From Ruania alkalisoli (lineage in GTDB: Bacteria > Actinomycetota > Actinomycetes > Actinomycetales > Beutenbergiaceae): DNA of 64,000 nucleotides. The stretch spans positions 2,761,581-2,825,580 of the forward strand of contig NZ_CP063169.1 in the NCBI RefSeq assembly GCF_014960965.1. The letters are read 5' to 3'. The notes under the pieces were generated by a model that saw nothing but the letters and a program-made list of their open reading frames with translations, did no database searches and was not told the origin of the DNA. Numbering within the stretch: the stretch's first letter is position 1; each line of letters starts with the position of its first letter. Below are positions 33,255 through 42,410 of the stretch, piece by piece. The translations under genes were made by a program, and so were the position numbers.

Positions 33255-34568
33255 TCAGACTGTCTCGAACGTCGCGCCGAGTGCCTCGAGCTTGCCGGTG
33301 AAGTTCTCGTACCCGCGGTTGATGAGCTCGATCCCACGCACCTGGGAGGTGCCCTCGGCCGCCAGTGCGGCGATCAGGTGGGAGAAGCCGCCACGCAGGT
33401 CCGGTACCTCGATGTCGGCAGCGCGCAGCGGCGCCGGACCGGAGACGACGGCGGAGTGGAAGAAGTTGCGCTGTCCGAAGCGGCACTCCAGGCCGCCCAG
33501 GCACTCCCGGTAGACCTGGATCGTGGCGCCCATCTGGCGCAGTGCCTCGGTGAAACCGAACCGGTTCTCGTAGACAGTCTCGTGCACGATCGACAAGCCC
33601 GTGGCCTGGGTCAGGGCAACGACGAGCGGCTGCTGCCAGTCGGTCATGAAGCCGGGGTGGACATCGGTCTCGAGCACGATCGAGGCCAGTTCGGTACCTG
33701 GATGACGGAAGCGGATGCCTTCGTCGTCGATATCGAACTCACCCCCGACCTTCCGGAAGGTGTTCAGGAAGGTCATCATGTCGGGCTGCCGGGCGCCGCG
33801 CACGTAGACGTCACCCCGCGTGGCGAGTGCGGCCGAGGCCCAGGACGCGGCCTCGATCCGGTCCGGGAGCGCGGCGTGGGTGAACCCGCCGAGGCGTGGC
33901 ACGCCCTCCACGCGGATCACTCGGTCGGTGTCGACGGAGATGATCGCGCCCATGCGCTGCAGCACCGCGATCAGGTCCATGATCTCTGGCTCGATCGCGG
34001 CATTGCGTAGTTCGGTCACGCCGGCGGCCCGGACGGCGGTGAGCAGCAGCTGTTCGGTGGCTCCCACGCTGGGGTAGGGCAGGTCGACCTTGGTGCCGTG
34101 CAGGCCGCGGGGGGCGGTGATGAGGATGCCAGTGTCGAGCTTGTCCACCTGGGCGCCGAACTGGCGCAGGATCTCCAGGTGGTAGTCGATGGGGCGGTCA
34201 CCGATTCGGCAACCGCCGAGATCGGGGATGAAGGCCTCTCCGAGGCGGTGCAGCAGCGGACCGCACAGCAGGATCGGGATGCGGCTCGCGCCGGCGTGGG
34301 TGTCGATGTCCGCCTTGTGTGCGATCTCGACGTTGCGCGGGTCCAGGCGGACCACGCCGCCCGGAACGTCACGTTCGACCTGGACGCCGTGGAGCCGGAG
34401 CAGTCCGGCGACGACGTTGACGTCGCGGATCTCGGGCACATTGCGCAGCTCGCTCGTGTCCTCGCCCAGCAGGGCCGCGACCATGGCCTTGGAGACGAAG
34501 TTCTTCGCTCCGCGGACCGTGATCTCACCCTGCAGCGGGGTCCCGCCGTGCACCTGCAGATGACTCAT
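33255..34568 (-). CDS. murA: UDP-N-acetylglucosamine 1-carboxyvinyltransferase
   Basis: A 437-residue MurA that transfers enolpyruvate to UDP-GlcNAc in the first committed step of peptidoglycan synthesis. The fosfomycin-sensitive Cys120 is in LGGCRIGDRPID; the N-terminal RGAKNFVSKAMV corresponds to the KN substrate motif. ATG 34568 is preferred because it begins just before the conserved domain. It lies 67 bp downstream of leuD, a common actinobacterial order. Confidence 0.95.
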   Translation of the reverse strand: MSHLQVHGGTPLQGEITVRGAKNFVSKAMVAALLGEDTSELRNVPEIRDVNVVAGLLRLHGVQVERDVPGGVVRLDPRNVEIAHKADIDTHAGASRIPILLCGPLLHRLGEAFIPDLGGCRIGDRPIDYHLEILRQFGAQVDKLDTGILITAPRGLHGTKVDLPYPSVGATEQLLLTAVRAAGVTELRNAAIEPEIMDLIAVLQRMGAIISVDTDRVIRVEGVPRLGGFTHAALPDRIEAASWASAALATRGDVYVRGARQPDMMTFLNTFRKVGGEFDIDDEGIRFRHPGTELASIVLETDVHPGFMTDWQQPLVVALTQATGLSIVHETVYENRFGFTEALRQMGATIQVYRECLGGLECRFGQRNFFHSAVVSGPAPLRAADIEVPDLRGGFSHLIAALAAEGTSQVRGIELINRGYENFTGKLEALGATFETV

Positions 34569-34635
34569 GCAACCGTCCTCGTCGTCATCCCCCGACCTAG
34601 CGCCCGACCGGTGGGACGGGCCAGACAAGGGTACG

Positions 34636-35274
34636 TCAGACGCTCGGGCGGGCCGCCTCGATCTCGACGCTCGGCAGGTGCTTGGCCGGCAGCGCCTTCG
34701 GACGCCAGGAGCCGCGGGTCGCCTCGAAGGAGGTGATCTCCTCTTCGTGGTTCAGCGTCAGGCCGATGTCGTCGAGGCCCTCCATGAGCCGCCAGCGGGT
34801 GTACTCATCCACCTGGAACGGGGCCACGACCGAACCGCAGGTGACAGTCCGGTTCTCCAGATCGACCGTGATCTCGGTGCCGGGCTCGGTCTCGAGCACC
34901 TTCCAGATCTGCTCGATGTCGTCCTGGGCGAGCTGGGCGGCGAGCAGCCCCTGCTTACCGGAGTTGCCGCGGAAGATGTCCGCGAAGCGGGAGGCGAGGA
35001 CGGCCTTGAAGCCATAGTCCTTCAGCGCCCAGACGGCGTGCTCGCGGGAGGATCCGGTGCCGAAGTCGGGGCCCGCCACCAGCACCGAGCCGGAGGAGTA
35101 GGCCTCCTGGTTGAGCACGAACTCCGGATCGCCGCGCCACGCGGCGAACAGCGCATCCTCAAAGCCGGTGCGGGTGACGCGCTTGAGGTAGACGGCGGGG
35201 ATGATCTGGTCGGTGTCGACGTTGCTGCGACGCAGCGGAACCCCGACGCCGGTGTGAGTGGCGAACTTCTCCAT
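34636..35274 (-). CDS. leuD: 3-isopropylmalate dehydratase small subunit
   Basis: A 212-residue small subunit of isopropylmalate isomerase in leucine synthesis. Motifs are [25 protein letters not shown] and [11 protein letters not shown]. The ATG at 35274 has an AGGAG site; upstream codons in the same frame lie in leuC. It is 25 bp downstream of leuC and forms the enzyme with it. Confidence 0.95.
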   Translation of the reverse strand: MEKFATHTGVGVPLRRSNVDTDQIIPAVYLKRVTRTGFEDALFAAWRGDPEFVLNQEAYSSGSVLVAGPDFGTGSSREHAVWALKDYGFKAVLASRFADIFRGNSGKQGLLAAQLAQDDIEQIWKVLETEPGTEITVDLENRTVTCGSVVAPFQVDEYTRWRLMEGLDDIGLTLNHEEEITSFEATRGSWRPKALPAKHLPSVEIEAARPSV

Positions 35275-35299
35275 GGTGCTTCTCCTGACGAGTCGGGGC

Positions 35300-36781
35300 T
35301 CAGACCTGCAGCGGTACGCGCGGGTCGAGCGGGGCCAGCGGGGTGCCGTCGAAGGATGTGAGGTCGACGTCCTCCGGCAGGTCCAGGTCGGCGAGCGACG
35401 AGAGGGTGCCGCGGATGGCGGTCGCAGCGGCGACCAGAGGTGAGACCAGGTGGGTGCGCCCACCCTTGCCCTGCCGGCCCTCGAAGTTGCGGTTGGACGT
35501 GGACGCGGACCGCTCCCCCGGGGCGAGCTGGTCGGGGTTCATGCCCAGGCACATCGAGCATCCGGCGTTGCGCCACTCGGCACCGAAGTCCAGGAAGATC
35601 TCGTCCAGACCCTCGGCCTCGGCCTGCAGGCGGACACGAGCCGAGGCCGGAACCACCAGCACGCGAACACTGTCGGCCTTGGAACGGCCCTTGAGAACCT
35701 TGGCCACCGAGCGCAGGTCCTCGATCCGGCCGTTCGTGCAGGAGCCGATGAACACGGTGTCGACGGCGATGTCCCGCAGCGGGGTGCCGGGCACCAGGCC
35801 CATGTACTCCACCGCCCGCTCGGCGGCGACGCGCTCGTTCTCGTCGGCGATCTCCTCCGGGACGGGCACGTTGGCGCTCAACGGCAAGCCCTGGCCAGGG
35901 TTGGTGCCCCAGGTGACGAAGGGCTCGAGGTCGTCGGCCTCGAGCACCACCTCGGCGTCGAAGACGGCATCGTCGTCGCTGCGCAGGGTCTTCCAGTACT
36001 CGACGGCCTCGTCCCAGTCGGCGCCCTCGGGGGCGTGCGGACGGCCCTTGAGGTAGTCGAAGGTGGTCTCGTCCGGGGCGATCATGCCCGCCCGGGCGCC
36101 TGCCTCGATGGACATGTTGCAGACAGTCATCCGCGCTTCCATCGAGAGCTTGCGGATGGCTTCGCCCCGGTACTCGAGCACGTAGCCCTGACCGCCGCCG
36201 GTGCCGATCTTGGCGATGATCGCCAAGATGATGTCCTTGGACGTCGCGCCCGGGGGCAGGTCGCCGTTGACGGTGATCGCCATGGTCTTGAACGGGGCGA
36301 GCGGCAGCGTCTGGGTGGCGAGGACGTGCTCCACCTCGGAGGTACCGATGCCGAAGGCGAGCGCGCCGAAAGCGCCGTGGGTGGAGGTGTGGGAGTCGCC
36401 GCAGACGACCGTCAGGCCGGGCATCGTCAGCCCGAGCTGCGGACCCACCTGGTGCACGATGCCCTGGTCGGCGTCACCGAGGGAGTGGATGCGCACGCCG
36501 AACTCCTCGGCGTTCTTGCGCAGGGTGTCGATCTGCGTGCGGCTGGTCAGGTCCGCGATCGGCAGGTCGATGTCCAGCGTCGGCGTGTTGTGGTCCTCGG
36601 TGGCGAGCGTCAGGTCGGGACGGCGCACCTTCCGGCCGGCGAGGCGGAGCCCCTCGAACGCCTGGGGACTGGTCACCTCGTGCACGAGGTGAAGATCGAT
36701 GTAGAGCAAGTCAGGAGCGCCGTCGCTCCCCTTGCGGACCACGTGGTCCTGCCACACCTTCTCTGCCAGCGTTCCGGCCAT
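35300..36781 (-). CDS. leuC: 3-isopropylmalate dehydratase large subunit
   Basis: A 493-residue aconitase-family large subunit of isopropylmalate isomerase. The three iron-sulfur cluster Cys residues are in [10 protein letters not shown] and [31 protein letters not shown] is the active-site loop. ATG 36781 starts the normal N-terminus ([10 protein letters not shown]). The gene is divergent from an IclR regulator that probably controls it. Confidence 0.96.
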   Translation of the reverse strand: MAGTLAEKVWQDHVVRKGSDGAPDLLYIDLHLVHEVTSPQAFEGLRLAGRKVRRPDLTLATEDHNTPTLDIDLPIADLTSRTQIDTLRKNAEEFGVRIHSLGDADQGIVHQVGPQLGLTMPGLTVVCGDSHTSTHGAFGALAFGIGTSEVEHVLATQTLPLAPFKTMAITVNGDLPPGATSKDIILAIIAKIGTGGGQGYVLEYRGEAIRKLSMEARMTVCNMSIEAGARAGMIAPDETTFDYLKGRPHAPEGADWDEAVEYWKTLRSDDDAVFDAEVVLEADDLEPFVTWGTNPGQGLPLSANVPVPEEIADENERVAAERAVEYMGLVPGTPLRDIAVDTVFIGSCTNGRIEDLRSVAKVLKGRSKADSVRVLVVPASARVRLQAEAEGLDEIFLDFGAEWRNAGCSMCLGMNPDQLAPGERSASTSNRNFEGRQGKGGRTHLVSPLVAAATAIRGTLSSLADLDLPEDVDLTSFDGTPLAPLDPRVPLQV

Positions 36782-36859
36782 GCGTGTCACCTTCTTCGTT
36801 CGTGGGCCCCGGTGGGTGGTGGGGCCCCTTCTGCCTGGGTCGGATCTCAAGACTTGCAG

Positions 36860-36874
36860 TCTCACGGTGTGAGA
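36860..36874. promoter_or_regulatory. Candidate IclR/NdgR operator upstream of leuC
   Basis: TCTCAC-GGT-GTGAGA is a perfect 6-bp inverted repeat in the 108-bp gap between the divergent leuC and IclR genes. In Streptomyces the homologous NdgR binds leuC upstream DNA. Confidence 0.5.
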
Positions 36875-36889
36875 TGGCAGTATCGACCT

Positions 36890-37612
36890 ATGGACAACTC
36901 TAGCGGAGTCGGCGTCCTCGACAAAGCCGCGATCGTCCTGGGAGCCCTTGAGGCCGGCCCGGCGACGCTGGCACAGCTGGTCGCCGCGACCCACCTTGCA
37001 CGCCCCACGGCGCACCGGCTGGCGGTGGCGCTCGAGCACCACCGATTCGTTGCCCGCGATATGCAGGGGCGCTTCGTGCTGGGCCCTCGCCTGGCTGAGC
37101 TCGCTTCTGCCGCCGGTGAGGACCGGCTGCTCGCCGCCGCTGGTTCGGTGCTGCTCGCCCTACGCGACCACACCGGCGAAAGCGCCCAGCTGTTCCGCCG
37201 TCAGAGCGACCAGCGCATCTGCGTGGCCGCAGCCGAGAAGCAGATGGGCCTGCGCGATTCGATCCCGGTCGGGGCGACGCTCTCCATGCTCGCCGGTTCG
37301 GCCGCCCAGGTGCTGCTCGCCTGGGAGGAGCCGGACCGGTTGCACCGAGGACTGCACGGCGCGAAGTTCACCGCCACAATCCTCTCCGGTGTGCGCCGGC
37401 GCGGCTGGGCGCAAAGCGTGAGCGAGCGCGAGGTCGGTGTGGCCTCGGTCTCGGCACCTGTGCGTGGCCCATCCGGCCGGGTGATCGCCGCGGTGTCGGT
37501 CTCCGGGCCGATCGAGCGCATGACCCGCCAGCCGGGGCGGCTGCACGCGAACGCGGTGATGGCTGCAGCGAACCGGCTCAGCGACGTGCTGCGGACGGGC
37601 GACAACAGCTGA
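36890..37612 (+). CDS. IclR-family regulator of leucine synthesis (NdgR-like)
   Basis: A 240-residue IclR-family regulator with an N-terminal winged helix ([33 protein letters not shown]) and a C-terminal ligand-binding domain ([22 protein letters not shown]). The ATG at 36890 starts the usual N-terminus ([13 protein letters not shown]). The divergent partner leuC and the position match Streptomyces NdgR and LeuR, regulators of leuCD and other amino-acid genes. gltX and tRNA-Glu normally lie close on the other side; here they are 12 kb and more away. Confidence 0.88.
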   Translation: MDNSSGVGVLDKAAIVLGALEAGPATLAQLVAATHLARPTAHRLAVALEHHRFVARDMQGRFVLGPRLAELASAAGEDRLLAAAGSVLLALRDHTGESAQLFRRQSDQRICVAAAEKQMGLRDSIPVGATLSMLAGSAAQVLLAWEEPDRLHRGLHGAKFTATILSGVRRRGWAQSVSEREVGVASVSAPVRGPSGRVIAAVSVSGPIERMTRQPGRLHANAVMAAANRLSDVLRTGDNS

Positions 37613-37662
37613 GTCGTGCCTGCGGGCCACGATCACGAGGGCACCTACCCTCCGCTCGCATC

Positions 37663-38034
37663 TCAGGCGCGACCGAGCGGAAGTCGCCGTATCCGAATCC
37701 GGTCGTTCAGAATCACGGCAACGGCACCGGATGCGAGCTCCTCGCCCAGCGCCGGGAGATTCGAAACAAGCACGTGCGCCTGCGCCTCGGGGTCTCTGGC
37801 GGGTCGACGGATGAGTACGAGGCTGGGGACGGAGTCGCCACTTGACGCGAGTAGTTCGCCGAAATCGGTGTCGGCCGAAACCAGCACACGCTCGTCGTCC
37901 TTTGCGCACGCCATCACCTCGACGTCCGAAGCACCAGCCAGACCCAGATCCCGGACATGAGTGACGTCATGCCCAGCTTCTTGCAGCAGGGCGCCGAGAC
38001 GACTACTCAAACACTCGTCAAGAAGCAGTCTCAT
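37663..38034 (-). CDS. DUF5615 PIN-like toxin
   Basis: A 123-residue protein with a PIN-like fold and acidic residues in LLLDECLSS, ADTDFGELL and VEVMACAKDDERV, typical of DUF5615 proteins, which pair with DUF433 antitoxins. Its ATG overlaps the antitoxin stop (ATGA), so the genes are coupled. RNase toxicity is expected from the family but has not been shown here. It is convergent with the IclR gene. Confidence 0.83.
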   Translation of the reverse strand: MRLLLDECLSSRLGALLQEAGHDVTHVRDLGLAGASDVEVMACAKDDERVLVSADTDFGELLASSGDSVPSLVLIRRPARDPEAQAHVLVSNLPALGEELASGAVAVILNDRIRIRRLPLGRA

Positions 38035-38261
38035 GCACTCGCCAGCAGCGGTAGCTCTCCCTGTTCGACGGCGAGTGCCGCATAGCGAAGGGCTTCGTCG
38101 ATGTCTTCGGACACGAGCGACGGATAGTCGGCGAGGATGTCAGCATGCGTCGCGCCCTCGGCCAGCCGTCCAATGATCATGGACACAGGTATCCGCGTGC
38201 CGCGGACACATGGGACACCACCCATGATCCGGTGATCGACAGAGATCCGCTCCAGAGACAT
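38031..38261 (-). CDS. DUF433 antitoxin
   Basis: A 76-residue DUF433 protein with a helix-turn-helix: ISVDHRIMGGVPCVRGTRIPV followed by AEGATHADILADYPSL. It is the probable antitoxin and autoregulator of the downstream DUF5615 toxin. There is no ribosome binding site; TAGACT (minus strand, 38273-38268) ends six bases before the ATG, so the transcript is probably leaderless. Confidence 0.83.
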   Translation of the reverse strand: MSLERISVDHRIMGGVPCVRGTRIPVSMIIGRLAEGATHADILADYPSLVSEDIDEALRYAALAVEQGELPLLASA

Positions 38262-38267
38262 GTTCTG

Positions 38268-38273
38268 AGTCTA
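38268..38273 (-). promoter_or_regulatory. -10 element for DUF433/DUF5615, leaderless start
   Basis: TAGACT lies six bases before the ATG, so transcription would begin at or next to the start codon. No good -35 is visible. Confidence 0.45.
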
Positions 38274-38316
38274 TCTCGCGCAGCGCTCTCGGGACTAGAA
38301 GCGTTCGACTCGGCCG

Positions 38317-38370
38317 CTATAGAGCGCTATCCCGCGCCGCCAGATCACGTGTCATTTCCGGCGGCGTCAT
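38317..38370 (-). pseudogene. AbiEii toxin remnant (17 codons)
   Basis: An ATG overlaps the AbiEi stop (ATGA) as expected for an AbiEi-AbiEii pair, and the frame reads MTPPEMTRDLAARDSAL then stop. MTRDLAA resembles the start of AbiEii nucleotidyltransferase toxins. Only 55 bases remain before the next gene, so the toxin is lost. Confidence 0.4.
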
Positions 38371-38939
38371 AGCAGAACCTCCAACGCGAGTCGCAGCCGC
38401 CGCGTCGTCCTTGGAAACGAAGCCGCCATCTTCAGCAGTTGGGAGGGCGAGCTACCGCGCCACCGCAGCCAGCGCCGCAGCGCCTCGTGCGCGACGTCAC
38501 TTCCCTCCTGGTGCATGAGGCGAAAGCAGTCGATGATCGTTCGCTCGGCCGAGTAGGTGGCGACCTGCGCATCTCCCCCGGCATCGAACATCTCGCGGCC
38601 GAGTTCGAACGTCGCGGCGTCAAAACTGTGCCACGTCACGTGCTCAAAGCCTGCCGGGTGACGGGTGCCGCGGGGCAGTGCGATGTCGGTCGCGAACGGA
38701 ATGGCGTCGCTCAACTCGTGGCGCACGAGCGCACTCGTCAGGCACAGCGTCGCAGTCGGTTGCATGGCAGTCGCAGCAGCGAGTGTCGCGTATACAGGGT
38801 CGACCACGTCCGGGCGTACGAACGCTGCGCGCCCCATGCGTGCGATGTCTCCTTCCGCAAGCAGTTGGTAGACCTGGTCCTTGCGTAGACCTGCCGCGCG
38901 CGCATCATCCAGGCTGAACGCGGATGGGAGCTGGAGCAT
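38367..38939 (-). CDS. AbiEi-type antitoxin/transcriptional regulator (orphan)
   Basis: A 190-residue protein resembling type IV antitoxin AbiEi: an N-terminal winged helix (FSLDDARAAGLRKDQVYQLLAEGDIARMGRA), a central domain starting ALVRHELSDAIP, and the SAERTIIDCFRLMH motif. The ATG at 38939 has an AGGAGGAGG site. The AbiEii toxin gene that should follow is reduced to a stub. AbiEi regulates its own promoter in studied systems, and an inverted repeat lies upstream. Confidence 0.8.
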   Translation of the reverse strand: MLQLPSAFSLDDARAAGLRKDQVYQLLAEGDIARMGRAAFVRPDVVDPVYATLAAATAMQPTATLCLTSALVRHELSDAIPFATDIALPRGTRHPAGFEHVTWHSFDAATFELGREMFDAGGDAQVATYSAERTIIDCFRLMHQEGSDVAHEALRRWLRWRGSSPSQLLKMAASFPRTTRRLRLALEVLL

Positions 38940-38963
38940 CGCCACGCCTCCTCCTAACTGATG

Positions 38964-38982
38964 ACAGGTTAAGACTACCTGT
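38964..38982. promoter_or_regulatory. Inverted repeat upstream of AbiEi
   Basis: ACAGGT-TAAGACT-ACCTGT is a perfect 6-bp inverted repeat 25 bp upstream of the AbiEi start, suitable for autoregulation. A TAAGAC-like -10 could lie inside it. Confidence 0.45.
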
Positions 38983-39076
38983 GCACAGATAGATAGACAG
39001 GCAACCGTCACACCGCTCGACGGCCAGTCATCGATCAATGGGTTGCCTGCCAAACAATCGGCATCGACGGTGGACG

Positions 39077-41029
39077 TCACGATCCTCCGAGGAACTGCGC
39101 CATCAGCGGCCCGGCCGCACCTGCACCGTCGGAGCCTTCCTCCAGGAACACCGCGACCGCCAGGTCGTCCTGCACGGCGATCATCCAGGCGTGCGTGCCG
39201 CCGTCGTACTCGGCGGTGCCGGTCTTGGCGATGAGGTCGCCGTTGTCGGTCACGTCCGCGAGCGCCTGGCTCGCTGTGCCTTCTGTCACGACGGCGCGCA
39301 TCGCCTGCCGCAGCAGAGTCGCCTCCGTCTCGGTGAGTGGGGTGGGCACGTCCTGCTCGGCCTGGGCGGTCTCGCGGAACTCCTCGGTGTCGACCAGGAC
39401 CGGGGTGACGGCGTGGCCGGTGCTGATCGAGGCCGCGACCGTGGCCATGGCCAGCGGTGAGGCGAGCACCTGCCCCTGGCCGATGAGGTCGGCCGCGTGG
39501 AGGGTGCCCTCGGCCTCAGTGGGGACCGAGCCGAGCCATACGGGGTAGCCGAGGCCACCGAGCTCGCCGCGGCCGAGTCCGAGGCTGGTGGCGGCATCGG
39601 CCAGGTCGGCGGCACTGATGCGGTCCCGCTCGGACATCAACGCGGTGTTGCAGGACTGTGCGATCGCCTGTTCGAGGGTGATATCGCCGATCGAGGACTC
39701 CGGGTAGCCGGGATAGTTGTCGAACTCGCGGCCATTCACGGTGAGGGTCTCGGTGCAGGAGACGGTGTCGTCAAGGCTCCTGCCGGCGCGCAGGAGAGCC
39801 AACAGCGTGACCACCTTGAACGTGGAGCCCGGCGCGTACTGCCCGAGCGTGGCCGTCGACCAGCCGTTGCTGGCGGCACTGGACGAGGCGGCGAGGAGAT
39901 TGCCGGTCGACGGCTCGATCGCCACGAGCCCGGCGGGCACCTCGAGCCCGTCCACGATCTGCTCGGCCCGCTCCTGCAGCTCCCGGTCCATGGTCGTGCG
40001 CAACGGCTCACCCTCGACTGCGTCGGAGGTGTAGACCTCGGTGGACTCCTCCCCCGACGTGACCGAGATCGTCAGGCCGCCGAACCCGCGCAGCTGTTCG
40101 TCATAGGCGAGCTGCAATCCTGCCAGGCCCACCTGGTCCCCCTCGGCGATCGCGCCGTCGGAGGCTTCGATGATCTCGGCCGTGGCCGGGCCCACGCGCC
40201 CGAGGATGGAGTAGGCAAAGTACTCGGTCGGCCCCATCTGCCGTTCGTCGCTGACGAGGTTGACCCCATCGATGCCGCGCACGTCCTCCACCTCGGGAGC
40301 GTCTTGCGGTGCGACGACCGCCACGACGAACGCGCGCTCCCCGGCGGAGAGCACCCGGTCGGCATAGGCCTGTGGATCGTCGAACTCGAGCGCCTCCGCC
40401 AGGGCGATCGCCTGGTCTTCCCAGGTGTCGGATTCGATGTGGGTCTTGTCGATCCCGATCCGGTACACCTCGGTGGCGGTAACGAGCACCTCGCCGTCGC
40501 GCCCGAGCACCTCACCGCGTGGCGCCTCCGACTGCTCGACGGTGATCACACCGTCGTCGCCGAGATCTGGAGCCAGCAAGGAGCGTTCCCAGTCGGCCAC
40601 GTAGGGGCCGTCGTCGGTGGATACAAGGTGGACGGAAGACGGATAGCTCCAGTCCTGCTCGGTTCCCGGCACGTCCCAGGTCCAGGTGAGAGCGGCATCG
40701 GCCGCCATGGACCCGTCGTCCTCTTCGTAGGGGGTGGAGGACCAGGTGACCTCCACGCTGTGTGGCACCAGCGGCGTCAGGTCGCCGAGCACTTGCTCGT
40801 ATTCCTCGGCGGCCGTGGTCGCATCCTCCTCGGCGAGCGGTGCGGAGGTGAGGTCACCTTCCTCCAACGCGGCCGCGAGCGCCTCAGCGGCGTCGACATG
40901 CGGGGTGGCCGGCTCCTCGGGCTCGGGGTCGGAGTCCGAGCAGGCGGCGAGCATGAGCGAGGTGGAGGCGAGCACCGCGAGTGCCCGAAGCTTCCGGAAT
41001 GACCGGACCTGCGCCGTCGGGGTTGCCAT
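39077..41029 (-). CDS. Lipoprotein class B penicillin-binding protein with MecA-like N-terminal domain
   Basis: A 650-residue transpeptidase. The signal peptide ends in lipobox MLAAC (Cys30). An NTF2-like MecA_N domain (about residues 45-165), a dimerisation domain and a transpeptidase domain follow, with Ser402 and Lys405 in GSTFK, SxN at 459-461 (SCN) and KTG at 602-604. The architecture matches mycobacterial PBP-lipo (Rv2864c) and staphylococcal PBP2a, so low beta-lactam affinity is possible but not proven. It is divergent from the pyridoxamine oxidase-like gene. Confidence 0.88.
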   Translation of the reverse strand: MATPTAQVRSFRKLRALAVLASTSLMLAACSDSDPEPEEPATPHVDAAEALAAALEEGDLTSAPLAEEDATTAAEEYEQVLGDLTPLVPHSVEVTWSSTPYEEDDGSMAADAALTWTWDVPGTEQDWSYPSSVHLVSTDDGPYVADWERSLLAPDLGDDGVITVEQSEAPRGEVLGRDGEVLVTATEVYRIGIDKTHIESDTWEDQAIALAEALEFDDPQAYADRVLSAGERAFVVAVVAPQDAPEVEDVRGIDGVNLVSDERQMGPTEYFAYSILGRVGPATAEIIEASDGAIAEGDQVGLAGLQLAYDEQLRGFGGLTISVTSGEESTEVYTSDAVEGEPLRTTMDRELQERAEQIVDGLEVPAGLVAIEPSTGNLLAASSSAASNGWSTATLGQYAPGSTFKVVTLLALLRAGRSLDDTVSCTETLTVNGREFDNYPGYPESSIGDITLEQAIAQSCNTALMSERDRISAADLADAATSLGLGRGELGGLGYPVWLGSVPTEAEGTLHAADLIGQGQVLASPLAMATVAASISTGHAVTPVLVDTEEFRETAQAEQDVPTPLTETEATLLRQAMRAVVTEGTASQALADVTDNGDLIAKTGTAEYDGGTHAWMIAVQDDLAVAVFLEEGSDGAGAAGPLMAQFLGGS

Positions 41030-41108
41030 GGTCCTACGGTAACCGCGGGGCCCGACAGGTTCGGGCAATGGGCACACCCTGTCGTGATCAGCACGCCACA
41101 ATGTCCCC

Positions 41109-41654
41109 ATGGCCACCCAGTACCCCGAGATCACCGACCGTCTCCAGCGCTTCATCGAGGCTCAACACCTCTACTTCGTCGGCACCGCCGCCCGCGACGG
41201 GCGGGTGAACGTCTCCCCCAAGGGCCTGGACTCGTTGCGGATCGTCTCCCCGACCCGGGTGGTGTGGCTGAACGGCACCGGCAGCGGCAACGAGACGGCC
41301 GCACACCTGCTGGACACCCCGCGGATGACGGTGATGTTCTGTTCTTTCGAGCGCCAGCCGATGATCCTGCGGCTGTACGGCACTGCCCGCGCCGTGCACG
41401 AACCGGACGTCGAATGGGACGAGCTCTACGGCCTCTTCCCGCCAATGCGCGGCGCCCGCAACATCTTCGTACTCGACATCGACCTGGTGCAGACCTCCTG
41501 CGGGTACGGGGTGCCGTTCTACGAGTTCAGCGGTGAGCGTCCGTTGATGGATTCGTGGGCGGCGAACAAGGGCGACGATGGATTGGTCGAGTACCAGCAG
41601 ACCAAGAACCGCGCCAGCATCGACGGCTTCCCGACGGGGCTACCACCCGCCTGA
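41109..41654 (+). CDS. Pyridoxamine 5'-phosphate oxidase-family protein
   Basis: A 181-residue split-barrel flavin-binding protein. FVGTAARDGRVNVSPKG and the downstream RVVWLNGTGSGNETAAHLL are typical of the family, which includes PLP oxidases, F420- or FMN-dependent reductases and heme-binding proteins. No substrate can be assigned. The ATG at 41109 follows the divergent PBP gene by 79 bp. Confidence 0.82.
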   Translation: MATQYPEITDRLQRFIEAQHLYFVGTAARDGRVNVSPKGLDSLRIVSPTRVVWLNGTGSGNETAAHLLDTPRMTVMFCSFERQPMILRLYGTARAVHEPDVEWDELYGLFPPMRGARNIFVLDIDLVQTSCGYGVPFYEFSGERPLMDSWAANKGDDGLVEYQQTKNRASIDGFPTGLPPA

Positions 41655-41731
41655 ATTCACCTGGTCTGCTCTGGTCACAGGCGGTTACGCTGGCACGGCC
41701 ACCACATGGGTGGCACCACGAGAGGATGCGC

Positions 41732-41800
41732 ATGCGAGCCGAAGCCGAGGTGGCCGCCAGGGCCTGCTCCAGGCTGGCCTGCCCCCGCGCCCACGGCTGA
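41732..41800 (+). CDS. Possible 22-codon leader peptide upstream of the FBP-domain gene
   Basis: ATG with AGAGG six bases upstream encodes MRAEAEVAARACSRLACPRAHG and stops 63 bp before the next gene. Short leader peptides before ribosome-protection genes can sense antibiotics by stalling. No strong attenuator hairpin is seen in the gap, so support is weak. Confidence 0.25.
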   Translation: MRAEAEVAARACSRLACPRAHG

Positions 41801-41863
41801 GGATTGATCCGGCGGTGACGGCGCGGCGCTGAGCCATGCCCACCGACTGGAGAAGACCCCCTC

Positions 41864-42361
41864 ATGAATCCCCTCACCGATAAGCAGATCCGTCGCGCCT
41901 TCGTCAACGCCACCCGCGGCGCAGCCAACCGAGCCGTGCTCCCCGACCTCACGACCATCGACTGGGACCGGCTCGAGTACCTTGGATGGCGCGACCCGAA
42001 GGCACCGTTGAACGCCTACGTCGTGCTCGAGCTCGACGGCGAGCCCATCGCCATCCTGCTGCGCGCCCCGGAGAAGGGCGGCAAGCACCGCAAGGCCATG
42101 TGTGCCTGGTGCGAGGACATCGTGGCCGTCGACGATGTCAGCCTCTACGTGGCACCGCGTGCAGGCGCGGCCGGGCGGCGTGGCGACACCATCGGCACCC
42201 TGGTCTGCACCGACTTCACCTGCTCGAAGAACGTCCGACGGCGTCCCACCCGTACCGAAGCCTCCTCACCCGAGGATCGTGCCCGGCTGATCGCCAGCCG
42301 GATCGCCGGCCTCCAGGAACGGTCGACGCGGTTCGTGGCGGAGGTGTGCCGGACACGGTGA
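41864..42361 (+). CDS. FBP-domain (treble-clef zinc finger) protein
   Basis: A 165-residue protein with the C-terminal treble-clef zinc finger found in EF-G-binding proteins of the FusB type: Cys80 and Cys83 in KAMCAWCED, and Cys115 and Cys120 in LVCTDFTCSKN. The N-terminal half is helical and may contact EF-G or the ribosome. Staphylococcal FusB/FusC proteins rescue EF-G from fusidic acid; whether this one does is unknown. Housekeeping ribosome-recycling help is an alternative. Confidence 0.8.
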   Translation: MNPLTDKQIRRAFVNATRGAANRAVLPDLTTIDWDRLEYLGWRDPKAPLNAYVVLELDGEPIAILLRAPEKGGKHRKAMCAWCEDIVAVDDVSLYVAPRAGAAGRRGDTIGTLVCTDFTCSKNVRRRPTRTEASSPEDRARLIASRIAGLQERSTRFVAEVCRTR

Positions 42362-42410
42362 CTCGCAGTGACATCATGGATCTATCACGTAGGAGGGTAA
42401 GAGACGCGCG

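Noticed and set aside
32905-33513. 202-codon plus-strand frame
   Set aside because: It runs antisense into murA, is low-complexity, and has no ribosome binding site.
36821-36830. GGGCCCCTTC-type match to the reverse of the repeat
   Set aside because: Only about ten bases match; not enough for a copy.
41661-41676. CTGGTCTGCTCTGGTC resembling the CTGGT microsatellite
   Set aside because: The units are interrupted, only two are exact, and there is no promoter around them.
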